Assembly (NCBI GenBank): GCA_037178975.1
Contig: JASJZH010000001.1
Location: 4,464,001 to 4,528,000 of the forward strand
Direction of reading: 5' to 3'
Length of the DNA: 64,000 nt
Origin: Oscheius tipulae
Lineage: Eukaryota; Nematoda; Chromadorea; Rhabditida; Rhabditidae
Made by a program: the position numbers and the translations under genes. Below are positions 22,896 to 33,320 of this stretch, in pieces; the stretch's first letter is position 1; each line of letters begins with the position of its first letter. The notes under the pieces were generated by a model. The model was not told the origin of the DNA and did not search any database. It saw only the letters and a list, made by a program, of their open reading frames with translations.

Positions 22896-24602
22896 TAATG
22901 ACTGTCTATACTAAAAAAAGGGCGAGAAGCTGCGAGCTTGCAACAGCCATTTTTAGACTACCAGCTGCTGGGAAATCCACACTCTGGCTGTAATCATCAA
23001 GTCTTTGGCTTTTGTTTTTGTTCATGGCTAGAACCCATATTCCCCAGAAAACAAGACATCTAGCCTGACAGCTCATTCTTCTTGGAAGTGGCCAAAGTTG
23101 CAAGAACACTAGGCAGCTGTTCCTCTTGGATTAACAATCAGTCAAGCAGAATACTACGGAACTTTGGCATCTCTTATAGCTTACACCTAATTGACATTGC
23201 TTTGGCCCTCTCCTCTCGCCCCAATTCTTATTGTCAACAAAGTGCTCCTCCTCTCTACGAAAACTTCACAACCTGACCATTGATCCTCGCTGTTTTTCGA
23301 TTGCTGGATTGTTGTTGTCGCTCTTTGTTTTCCAGCCTGTTTGTTCGGCTCATCCTGAATAACCAACGAGTCCACACGCACGCTCGTTTTCCCAGTTTCC
23401 AGTCAAAAAGTCGCCTTGACCCCTTTTGTGGACAATCTCGTGCACACATACCGAAAAGGTCATCTTTCAGCCGATATACCCCCTTTTCCACTTTTTCAAG
23501 AGATAAAGAGTCCTCTACGTAATAGTAGGCGAGGACTGGTTCAGACGCTATCTCTGATAAGAGCAAGTACCTCTCTTTCTCCTGCCAGTCGAATGTCAAT
23601 TAGAGCCTTTCAAGAATATGACCTTTTGGAGATAACCGACTGTCAGATGAACGCCGTTCTTTCCCCCAACACTGTCAAAAACTGTTCGGAACCGTCAAAC
23701 CTCTTGGAGAGAAACCAATCGATGCTTTTTTTCCATCACTATAGTGCACAGCTGGGCTACTGTTCCGGTTCGGTTTATCCAGCTGTACTCTCGATCCAAA
23801 TTTGTCTCCCTTTAACTAGTCGTAGTCTTTCCATTCGGCCCTTTACTCTCCATGAATGGGAATTTTGGCGAGAACTTGAGTTAGGAAAAGTGATTCTCCA
23901 GTTTTGTGATGTTCTGAAGAGCTATAGAGTTTGATTTAATCTTCAAGATTGTAGAACATCATAACGCCCAAAAGTGCTATTATGTACTGGTTAATAAGCT
24001 GGGAACGACGGAACTATTCAAGTTCCAAAGTCCTTTCCAGATTCCTCACTTTAAAGCTTCTCCCTCTAAGAACATTCGGGAATCTTATCGCGTCAAAGGT
24101 TTCTGAAATCCTAATAAACTAATTAGTCTCACAGCGCCTCCCCTTTTATCGACCCTCTTGAGTGAAAAAGCTCAATTTTTGTTTTGAAATTTACGATAAG
24201 ATGGCGTGAAAACAAGTCACCCTGCTTCCAGCGCAAAATGTGCAACGTGGAAGGCATTGGACGATTGCGAAATGGCATTGCCTGTGACCAGAACGAGTCC
24301 CCCTCCTAGTCAAAACGAGCGATGTTCACGTTCGTTATTCAAACTGGGAAACCTTCCTTGTACTGTTAGCCATCGATTTTCCCCCCCCCCCTCCAATGTC
24401 TCGTTTTTCAGAGAAAATTATTCCCCGACAGACAGTCTTCTCATTTTTTCCTTCAATAATAGCTAGGAGACCGTTTTGGTTTGTCGGCGGGCCCTGCAAT
24501 CAATAGTGCTGCAAAGCCACAGCTCCATTTTCAAACGGAAGTCGTACAATTTCGCTCATTTATGTAAAGACAATTAAGGAAACAGCGAAAAATTTGAGGC
24601 AT

Positions 24603-24672
24603 ATATATATAGCGCAGTCAGTAAAAGCGCTGACCGAAGTCCAGGCGACTCGAGTTCGATTCCTATATTCAA
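24603..24672 (+). repeat. tRNA-derived element (SINE or tRNA pseudogene)
   Basis: An A-box-like TAGCGCAGTCAG at 24610-24621 and a B-box-like GAGTTCGATTCC at 24652-24663 are correctly spaced, and the D stem GCGC/GCGC pairs. The acceptor and anticodon stems do not pair well, so this is not called a functional tRNA. Confidence 0.5.
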
Positions 24673-24752
24673 GAGTCTCTTACTTTTTTTCCTCTTTCGT
24701 TTTCCATTTCAATTTTCATTTTGCAGGGTACGTCGGCACCTAGTAGTGCAAC

Positions 24753-27486
24753 ATGGATATCATGGAGCCATTCGCCGCAGAAGATCCTCTGCTTGGCCAA
24801 GCCGTATTTACCGATGACATGTTCTTCAACTGCAATTTTGACAGTTTTTTGGACATTGACAACATGGTCCAGCAGCTCGATAGCATGGACCAGAAGGAAC
24901 AGCTCTTCCCAGTGGAGGAGCCCCTCTTCCAGGACTTTGACGCGGATTTCCACGAGGAACACAGCTATACTTCCTTCAACAGTTACAGTCCTTCTTCGTC
25001 TCCCAGTGGCTCATTGAGTACTGGTCGTGGAAGCAGCTCCCCGACGACTACAATCAGTTCAGAGAACTATTCGGATATTCTCGATCTGGCCACCCAGGAA
25101 ATCGGATCGCCGATCAGCTCACCTCCTCCTTCAACGATCAAAGTCCCTCAGACCCATCGTCCAAACACTCAGTACCGTCCCGTTCCACAGAACCAGCAGC
25201 GCAAACTGGTCACCTCGACCGCCGGCTCTCGGCCGACCTTCCGATTCAGTGAGTGTTGGGGTCAAATTGCGCGTGACCGAGCCCCAAGTCGAGCCTAGAG
25301 AGAGAGGTCATCGTTCCGTCCTTGGGGCTACCCTGTGCCGCGATCCGAATTGTGACGAACGGGAATCTTATCTCATTTCGCGAAAAGGTTTCAATCGGGG
25401 GATGAATCTGTTTATGCCCGTGTTCCGTTTAGAAAGATGAGACTTGGTAGTCGGATAGGTCAGGCATCTGGCAGCCATATGTAGTTTTTGGGAAATGAGC
25501 GAGATAGAAAGATCGCGAAACTTTTAGCCACACAGGGAAGCCTTTTGCCGCCTTTCGGGACGTTTCTTTGCAAACACACACGTCTCGGGATCCGATTGCG
25601 AGCGGGAGCGAAAGAATCCAAAAGGGGTCACACCAATAGACAGGGAACTGATTCGATTCCTTTGCAGATGCCCTTCGTGGACCCTCCAATCCAGCCTCGA
25701 TCAGTCTAAATGCCCCATCTTCCAGTCTCAATGAGAGAGTTTCAGCTCCCACAGGTAGAGACACAAAGTGTTGCTTGGAAACAAGGGTCTTCAGGCGAAA
25801 GACAGAGAAAGTACCAGCAGTTGAGTTTGACCGATGAGGAGAAGAGACTGTGCAAGAAGGAGAGCATCATTCTTCCCGAATACTACCCTCTGACCAAGGC
25901 CGAAGAACGTGACTTGAAGAAGATTCGCAGAAAGATCAGAAACAAGAGATCGGCCCAGACCAGCAGGAAGAGAAAACAGGTAAGAATCCGGGCCTGTTTG
26001 CCCGGTGCCAGGACTCCCTCGGTGCCGCTTCTTGTCTCTCTTTTTACCCCCCCATTGTTGACCGTGCCGGTTGACCTGTGTGCAATCACGGCGGGGCTTT
26101 GCCATTGAGAATAGTAAGGAGGGAGGGGGACACTCTACCAGTTACGAGAGATGACCATCCAGTCGAACGCTCAAGGATATTGCGTCGTTTTTGTGTGACT
26201 GGCGGAGGGAGCGACCGACTTGACCCGTTCGGGGTCCTGTTCTCGCCGAAGACTTCTTTGATCGACTGCGGATTCCGACAGGATTCCAGATGTTTCTTAG
26301 AGGGGGAGAGAGGGGGATTGGCAACACTCTACTGCCCTTTTTCATGACTGACCATCAGTGTCAGCTGTCCAAGTTTCAGACAACAGCTGCCAATGAGTCA
26401 GGGTAAAAGGTTACGAGGGCACTCGCTCTCTCCGGGAAGAGAGATAGGGGTTGACAGTTGACAGCAACTGTCCAAAGGCTGTCTATTTGATATGGAAGGG
26501 AAGATAAGAGAATGTTTCAGGACTACATCGAACAATTGGAGGACAGAGTCTCGGACTGTACCCAAGAGAATCAGGAACTGAAGGCTAAGATCGAGATGCT
26601 TTCCAGGGAGAACGTCTCCTTTAGAACACAACTCCGCAAGCTCCAGTCGGCCCTGGCTAACGTAAGAAGTCCAGATAGTCTTCTCATCAAAAATTCTTTC
26701 AGAGCACTCGCAGAGGAACCCAGGCCGGAACCTGTCTGGCAGTCATGATCTTGTCCATCTGTCTGCTAGTCGCTCCTCACCTCAATCCCTTCGTCAAGCA
26801 GGAGAACATGATTGAATCCGAGGAGGCTGCCTTGGCTATGGCTCGTCAGACTCCCAATCTAAGCGTCAACGAAATCGCCAAGAGAACGCATTCGAGTCGT
26901 TCTCGAACTCTTACGGAGTTTGTAGACGTGACTGGACAGCAGTGCCCGACAATTCGAAAAGAAAATGAGATGCCTTCCTTGGATATGATCCCGGCTGCTA
27001 GGAGAAGAGTCATTCCGACTCATCAATCTGGACCGGACCGTAATATACAGCACAACATGAAGGAACCGATAAAGTACGCTTACTATGAGCCTCTCGTCAC
27101 CTCTGTTCAAGCTCCAGTTCGTCTAGCCAATCTCTCACAGCACAGGTGAGCTGAGTTCTTTTAGAATACTGTGTGGGAATGCTATCTTTTGAACAAGCTT
27201 TATGGCAAGAAGACTTGGCCTTTAGGTGCTGTCATGTTCTGCAAAGTTGCAGAGAAAATTAAGAGCTACAATTAGTTAGAATATTGCAAAGCGTGATCTT
27301 CATGTTATAATGTAGGAGGCACTTTATGAGTCTTTTGAGTATGCGAAAAGCAAAATTATTATCAACGAACATTTTATTTAATAATTACGTTACAGGAATG
27401 TCCAAAATCAGCAGCAACAACAGCGATACTATGTGCATTCGATGGGACAGCCGATGGCCAAACGCGTCAAGACGGAAGTTCTCTAA
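24753..27486 (+). CDS. ER-membrane bZIP transcription factor, CREB3/CREB3L family
   Basis: Six exons: 24753-25248, 25668-25754, 25795-25979, 26521-26661, 26703-27145, 27396-27486; 480 aa. An acidic, Ser-rich N-terminal activation region is followed by the CREB3 hallmark [20 protein letters not shown], a basic region (about 239-256), a leucine zipper (about 257-303) and a single membrane segment ([15 protein letters not shown], about 314-328). The Gln-rich luminal tail ends [10 protein letters not shown]. Family members sit in the ER membrane and are released by Golgi site-1/site-2 proteolysis to act in secretory and stress programmes. The membrane helix makes CREB3L more likely than plain CREB or XBP1. 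The ttgcag acceptor 26 bases before the ATG marks a trans-splice or 5' UTR intron site. Confidence 0.9.
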
Positions 27487-27825
27487 ACTGAAGAATAGAG
27501 CCTGGTTCGATCTTTATCGCCTCCTTTCCTGGTCATTTCCTAGTATTCTCCTACCACTAAGTCATCTCTTTACCCCATCCTAGTTCAGTAGTAGTGCCAA
27601 AAAAGGTGACCGTCAGCCCCCGTTGTTTTGTCCCGTCTCGTGGACGGTTCCTTGTTATTTGTTGTAGTACCGTGTCTCCCTCTCTCTGTCTCCTGTACCC
27701 CATCCTTTCGGGTTCTTTCACTTCTTTTCTCTCCAAAAAAGATTGACAGTTGCATGCATGTTGATCTATGTGGAGTCTCTGTCTCTTCTTCTGTCACCAG
27801 CTAATCTATTCCGAAGACTACTGTA

Positions 27826-27831
27826 AATAAA
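27826..27831 (+). terminator. Poly(A) signal of the CREB3-like gene
   Basis: AATAAA lies about 340 bases after the stop codon; the region between has no other gene and fits a 3' UTR. Confidence 0.5.
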
Positions 27832-27964
27832 TCTATCTATTCTTTAATCGCCGTGTCCTAAGAGTATTCTTCGAGTTGAGAAGTTGAATTCACTACATTT
27901 ATTTTACGAAAGGTGGACTAGGACAGTAAAAGACCTGTGAACAACTGGCAAACAGAGGGCGAGA

Positions 27965-30900
27965 TTATTCCTTGGTGATGAGGCTGACACCAGACATCTC
28001 GTCCGGCTTCGGAAGACCCATGATGTCGAGGACGGTCGGGGCAACGTCGCACAGGGCTGGAAGTCTGTCCTCAAGCTGAAAAAAATGTAATATGGGTTTT
28101 TCAAATGATCCATACCTTCTTGAACTTGTGCTTATCGGAGCTGCAGGTGAACGGAACTGGATAACAAGTATGAGCAGTGTGTTTGCTGCCATCCGGAGCC
28201 TTCATCTTCTCAGCATTACCGTGATCGGCTGTCACCATCATGATATAACCTAGAAAAGTTAAAGTGGGATCGAACCCAAAATCATTTGTATCAAGCGAGC
28301 AGCTTGCCACTGCGCCATTGAAATAAAGGCGCGCAGTTGCTCTTGTTTAATTCATATACGAATTGTTTAATTGTGATAAAACTTACCGTGCTTCTGACAG
28401 GCTTCGTAGATGCGTCCAATAGCCACATCAGTAGCTTCACAGGCCTTGACAGCAGCCTCGTAAACTCCGGAATGACCAACCATATCGGGAGGAGCAAAGT
28501 TGCACATGATGAACGGATGCTTTCCGAGCTCAACCTGTTCAACCATCTTGTCAGCAACCCCTTCAGATGACATCTCAGGCATAAGGTCATACGTCGCCAC
28601 CTATAGGAGAAAGCTTCGAATCTCTATTCAGTAGTTTACCTTAGGACTGGGCACTAGAGATCTTTCCTCATTCTCAAATTGAACTTCAACTCCTCCGTTG
28701 AAGAAGAAGGTCACATGAGCATACTTTTCGGTTTCCGCGCAATGGAACTGACTGACTCCTTGGACAACCAGCCATTCCGCGAGGACGTTCTTGTTGCTGT
28801 TTGGTGGGAAGAGAGCAGGGAACGGGAACTCGGCCTTGTACTGAGTCATTCCTGAAATGTGATTCGTTTGTTGAATATTCTCCAGTTGGCAGAATGGTCA
28901 TAGAGCAATTTCATTTGGTTTGGTTCGGACTGACTTATTTCTGGTGGTCTGTTATACAAGTTTTGAGTGTCTGACTGTGGATTTTTTTACTGCTAGATGA
29001 TAGACAAGCGAATTGGGCAGAACTCTATTGAAGTCGAAAGACTATTGCGCTAAAAAAAACCGTCTCCACCCGAAGAGGTACTCGATCGGAATGCTCACCA
29101 ATAACCTGAAGATCCTTGGGATGTTGATGTTTAGAGTTGCAGTCCTTGTACCGCTCCATACCGATAACCTCCGTGATCTCTCTCATTCTGTCAGCCCGGT
29201 AATCGAAGAAAACGATAGTGTCTCCGTCCTTCAGACGACGTTCAGCACCGCCGAACACGATCGGCTTCAAGAATTCGTCGGTCTCATGAGCCTGGTAGCG
29301 TTCCTTGACCTTCTCTACGGCCTTGAACTAACTTGTAAAAGAAGAAAAATGGTAGAACCTTGTCATCCTCACAGGCCTCTCCATCTCCGCCAATCATCGC
29401 GTCGTAGGCGATGCAAACTCTCTCCCATCTCTTGTCACGGTCCATGGCATAGTATCTGCCGACGATTGTCGCCAACTTTCCATACTGTTCCTTGGCGAAA
29501 AATTCCAGAGTCTGCTGAAGATATCCTGCTCCGCTGGTCGGGGAAGTGTCACGTCCGTCTCCGTAGAAATGTAAAAGAACCTCTGGGACACCGAGCTCTT
29601 TAGCGGCACGGATAAGCGCGAACATATGATCTGAAAGAGAACGAAAATGAACATATCATCATCATCAGGGTCATAAGTCAAATTTTGAGCTTTCAGGACT
29701 TTTTTTTATTGCTGAGCTGTGAGCGCTCCATAAAGATGATTTATGCGATTTTCCCCAACTTCCGGTGCTTCCATAGCCAGAGAGTGCAAAATAATGCATA
29801 ATCGAGAAAGTTTGTTTTTGACCCATGATAGCCGCGCCGAAACCACCCAAAGTTTAAAGGCGTTTCCCGAAGATTTTCCATGGCTTTTTTGTTCTTTGCA
29901 CGGATATGTAGCCCAAATCAAGGGCTTTCCGGGCGCATCATCCGATTATCCAAAATCAACTTGGTTACAGCTTATCACGGGCTACAAAACTGCGCTCAGT
30001 TTTTCAGAAATCGGCCAGGATGTGCGCTTCTCGAGAGTTGGATAGCGTTTCTGCGTTTTAGATTTCATTTTTTTGTCTGATGCTCAAAAACTTTGACTTA
30101 TGACGTCTGATCTCTATACATGGCTAAATACAGCTAACTTTTCCCGTTATCTTCTTTTTAAAACAGCTCTCCAGCTCAATTGGGTCAAAAGTTATGGGCC
30201 GAAAGGGCAACAATTATGTTTCAGCCTAATACCCATAAAACGATACCTATATGGGAATGAACGCCTCCATCCGAGACCAGTCCAGCGAAGTGAAGACGTC
30301 CTGTTCCCTTTTTGGCTCGCTCACAGGCAGCTACGAAAGCCTCATTTTTAACCAGAGTGTTCTTTCTGACAGCCAGATTGATTCGGACGATGTCTTGGTA
30401 GACTGGACGACCGGCTCCGATGTTCAAGTGACCGACCTGAAATCATACTGTGAAGGAAGTTGTAAAAAGAATGCCCAAGAAATGAGAAAGAGAAGACATT
30501 TTCGGCGGTTGTGATGCTCTACAAAGCTGTTACTTTTGTCCAAAACTACAATTTTTTAGAGCACCACAAAACCACTCCGTTTTGAAGAAGTCACTTCAAT
30601 GCCCACTTCAAGAACAGATTTCTGAAATAAGAAAGCACTTTCAGCAACGGGCATGCTCTAGAAACTTGTGTCATTTCACATGATCTGCAACTTTATTAAA
30701 CCTGCAAAGAGTCAAAAAATCATTAGGATCCCGAAAATAGTAATTGAAACCAATGCGTCATAACGACTCACCTCTGAATTTCCCATGAGTCCGTCTGGGA
30801 GACCAACATGCTCTCCATGTGCCTCGATCTGTGTCCAGTTACCTATAAAAATCAAATAAATTCCTAAAGTTTTTCCCTACCCGAGCACAATTTGTCCATG

Positions 30901-31010
30901 ACTGGAGTATTGGCAGCCAGGATCGCATTTCCATACTCCTCATCCGTGACTCCCCATCCGTCGATGACGATCAGACAGACCTTGTTCTCCATTTTTCCGT
31001 TGTTAGCCAT
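27965..31010 (-). CDS. Cofactor-independent phosphoglycerate mutase (iPGM)
   Basis: Nine exons on the minus strand: 30881-31010, 30772-30842, 30247-30436, 29359-29630, 29099-29321, 28640-28851, 28387-28600, 28116-28249, 27965-28075; 518 aa. The enzyme interconverts 3- and 2-phosphoglycerate in glycolysis without 2,3-bisphosphoglycerate, using two metal ions. Seen here: the DGWG metal site at Asp17, the catalytic serine in MGNSEVGHLNIG (Ser66), [42 protein letters not shown] and the metal-binding [10 protein letters not shown]. Nematodes use iPGM, vertebrates the unrelated cofactor-dependent enzyme. Intron 3 is 616 nt, far longer than its neighbours, and another intron holds a tRNA-like element. 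An acceptor is eight bases before the ATG. Confidence 0.96.
28255..28326 (-). repeat. tRNA-derived element in an iPGM intron
   Basis: Read on the minus strand, TGGCGCAGTGG (A box, complement of 28307-28317) is followed by GGGTTCGATCC (B box, complement of 28267-28277). Stem pairing is incomplete. This is a second tRNA-like copy in the window, inside the intron before exon 8. Confidence 0.5.
30510..30712. repeat. Two copies of the dispersed palindromic motif in iPGM intron 2
   Basis: gatgctctacaaagctg with ctacaattttttagagca occurs at about 30512-30563, and a second diverged copy (catgctctagaaacttgtg, then gatctgcaactttatta) at about 30651-30697. Confidence 0.5.
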
Positions 31011-31055
31011 TGGTTCCTACTGAAAGAGAAAATGATAATTGTTTAAGGCAGTAAC

Positions 31056-31071
31056 AGAGAGAGAGAGAGAG
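31056..31071. repeat. (GA)n simple repeat
   Basis: Uninterrupted GA dinucleotides upstream of the iPGM start. Confidence 0.8.
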
Positions 31072-31589
31072 AAAAACGTTTGTTTGTCCCTGAGAGTTGT
31101 TTTTAGAAAAGGGTGTCCTGGAGAAAACATTGTTCTTTGAACTGCCCAACCCTTTTATGCAAGTTTTCGTTGAAAAATGACAGAAACTTGTTCAAAAACA
31201 ACGAGGGGCGATGAAACAATCAATGCAAGTGCAGTTGCGCTCCAATACATCTGCCTCAGTCTGACCTCAAAGAGCGAGTACGTGATAATTTCGAATATGG
31301 AGAAAAGGAGGAAGACGTCTGGATGATGAGATAGATGACGAAAATGATTTGAATCATTGTCGGGGGAAGAGAGAAAAGCTCAGAATGACGAAATCGATAG
31401 CCTCTTGCTTTTTTTCTCATTTCTTTCCTTCCAGTTGAGAACTTGTATCCTACCTATAAAAACTGGTCTGTGAAAAGTAATTTACCAAAATTGTCTGCAA
31501 GACTTGAATTGTGGAGTACAAAAATAATAAAAGTGTTTGTAAAAACGAAAGAACAGGGAAGTATAGGTATACTATTTTATTTGACGGTT

Positions 31590-31952
31590 TCTAAGAGGGT
31601 TCCTTGCCACTTCCATGTCTCGAACCCATTCTTCTCCGTCCAGTCTTGCCGCTCTCATCCATGTCGCCGGGGCTCTTCCGATTCTCTCGAATGCTCTTCT
31701 CAGACCATTTCCTCAAGTCATGTAGGGTCTTTCCGCGATCGTCATTGATCTAGAGGAAACCATTCAGCTGTGGCTTTCGACAATCTTGTCCTGTCCATCA
31801 GAGCCACTCTTCACATCGCCGTTCCTCACGTGGTCGAGAAGGGTCAGCCGCCCCTGGCCTGGCCGGCCAATCTGCTGCTCAAAGTTTTTTTCAGGTTTGT
31901 GATCGCTGTTGATTAGCTTCCATTCTGAAGAAAAGGAACCACACATAGTCAC
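31590..31952 (-). CDS. Possible terminal exons of an unidentified gene
   Basis: On the minus strand a ttcttcag acceptor at about 31926 opens a frame (EWKLINSDHKPEKNFEQQIG onward). A second acceptor (tttcctctag, about 31752) opens a charged frame starting INDDRGKTLHDLRKWSEKSI and ending KEPS with a TAG at about 31590. The two join in phase if either of two donors is used. The composition (charged, few hydrophobics) looks protein-like, but no family is recognised and the start was not found. It could be a short gene between the zinc-finger gene and iPGM, or chance. Confidence 0.3.
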
Positions 31953-32541
31953 ACCAAAGTTTATTCGCGAGGCAAACCAATCGTGAATTCATCACATACT
32001 ATTTACAATGCTTCCATGAAGAAAGTGTAATTGGAATACCTAGAACATAAAGAGAGGTGAATAGAGAGCCAGTGGAGGGAGGGATTCAATTGGATACATG
32101 AAAGAGCTAGTTCGAATCATACCTAGTACACAATAGAAATCTGAGTAGCAACGCCATACCCTAAATTGGCATGAACTTAATAGGTTGCCAGTCAAAAGCA
32201 AGCGAAAAGGACCAATTGAAGAGCAAGGCAATTGCAGGCGGAACCAGGAGAGAACCTGTGCCCTGACTATGTTGACGAGAAGAGACAAGTAAAGACCACA
32301 GAAAAGGGAGAACTATCTGGGTTTGAGTGAAGCCAGATAGAGAACCGAGAAAAACCTAGAGGCTATGGCGGCAAAACCTCCACGATCACAGTGACTAAGA
32401 AAACCCGCTGAGAAAGAGCCCCCTACTGCTGAGCAGAAAGGAATGACTATAGCTCAGCTTAGGAGAGGGAGAAATATACACAATTGCCAGATGAGAAAAA
32501 AGAGAAAGATAGGGAACCGTTTACTGCGACGTCCAGAAGAC

Positions 32542-33320
32542 TTAGAGCCTTGCGATTTTGTCGGAGACAACAACCGGGTTGTTCTTTCTGATCTCCTCAC
32601 GCTCCATAGTTTTGTAGTCGAACGAGCAGTTGTGAGCCTTGTCATAGCGATGTTCGCCGCAATACAGTCCTCCACAGCGGCAGGTAAAGCCTAAAAATTT
32701 CCAATAAGAATATATGCTTCAAAAAGGAGATTAGGCAAAAAGGAGTGAAACAAAAACTCACCGGTTAGACCGACCCTCTTCTTGCACATGAGGCAGCGAT
32801 TTGCTTTTTTAGAGGCAAGCGGCACGTCGACGGTAGGAGCCTCGATGACGGGGCTAAATATGGAAGGTTTGTAAGCGGAATCATGAGCGAGTGGATTGTA
32901 GTGACGAAAAAGACAACCAGACCGTAAGAAGTAAAAGAACAAACCTGGGAATGGTTTGGCTGGCAATAGCATCATCACTTTCCAATTTTGCGGTCACTTC
33001 TGAAGACGCTAAGGCAGCTTGGGCGCAGGTCTGGGGAGTTTCGGTGGGATGCACCATATCGGCTGCGGTCGTGGAGGAAGAAGCTACCGGGACGGTGACT
33101 GAAACACAGAAAATTAGTCTCAATCTCATCATGCTGATGCAATTCGAATAGCTAATTGACCAAGAAACGAACCTGTGGGGGTAAGACGAGCGACATCCTG
33201 TTCTTGCTTGACTTGGTCTTTATAGCACTTCGAACAGAGTCCTTCATTGGCAGGAGAGCCAAAGAATCCACATCCAGTACGGCACAGCGTGGTAGACTGT
33301 TGTTGCTGTTGGTTTTCCAT
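32542..33320 (-). CDS. A20/AN1 zinc-finger protein (ZFAND5/6 type)
   Basis: Four exons on the minus strand: 33173-33320, 32945-33098, 32762-32853, 32542-32690; 180 aa. An N-terminal A20 finger is seen in [20 protein letters not shown] with Cys13, Cys17, Cys29 and Cys32. A Ser/Thr/Ala-rich linker follows, then a C-terminal AN1 finger with the usual Cys/His spacing across exons 3 and 4 ([13 protein letters not shown], then [19 protein letters not shown]). Family members bind ubiquitin through A20 and assist stress responses and proteasomal degradation. Unlike most neighbours, it has no clear splice acceptor just before the ATG. A 4.2-kb gene-free region lies upstream. Confidence 0.95.

Larger units (their letters stand above)
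21522..24752. other. Gene-poor region with dispersed repeats
   Basis: No gene could be supported. The stretch holds two copies of the dispersed palindromic motif (about 22830-22895 and 23912-23965), an 11-base C run near 24381 and a tRNA-like element at 24603-24672. Open frames at 21525-21806 (-) and 23416-23934 (+) show no recognised family. A ttgcag acceptor ending at 24726 belongs to the following bZIP gene. Confidence 0.4.

Noticed and set aside
23416-23934. Plus-strand frame with MSIRAFQEYDLLEITDCQMN, faintly like the start of an N-terminal acetyltransferase
   Set aside because: The resemblance is limited to about 20 residues; no acetyl-CoA motif or further match follows, and no splice model improves it.
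24603-24672. Functional tRNA gene
   Set aside because: A and B boxes are present, but acceptor and anticodon stems do not pair.
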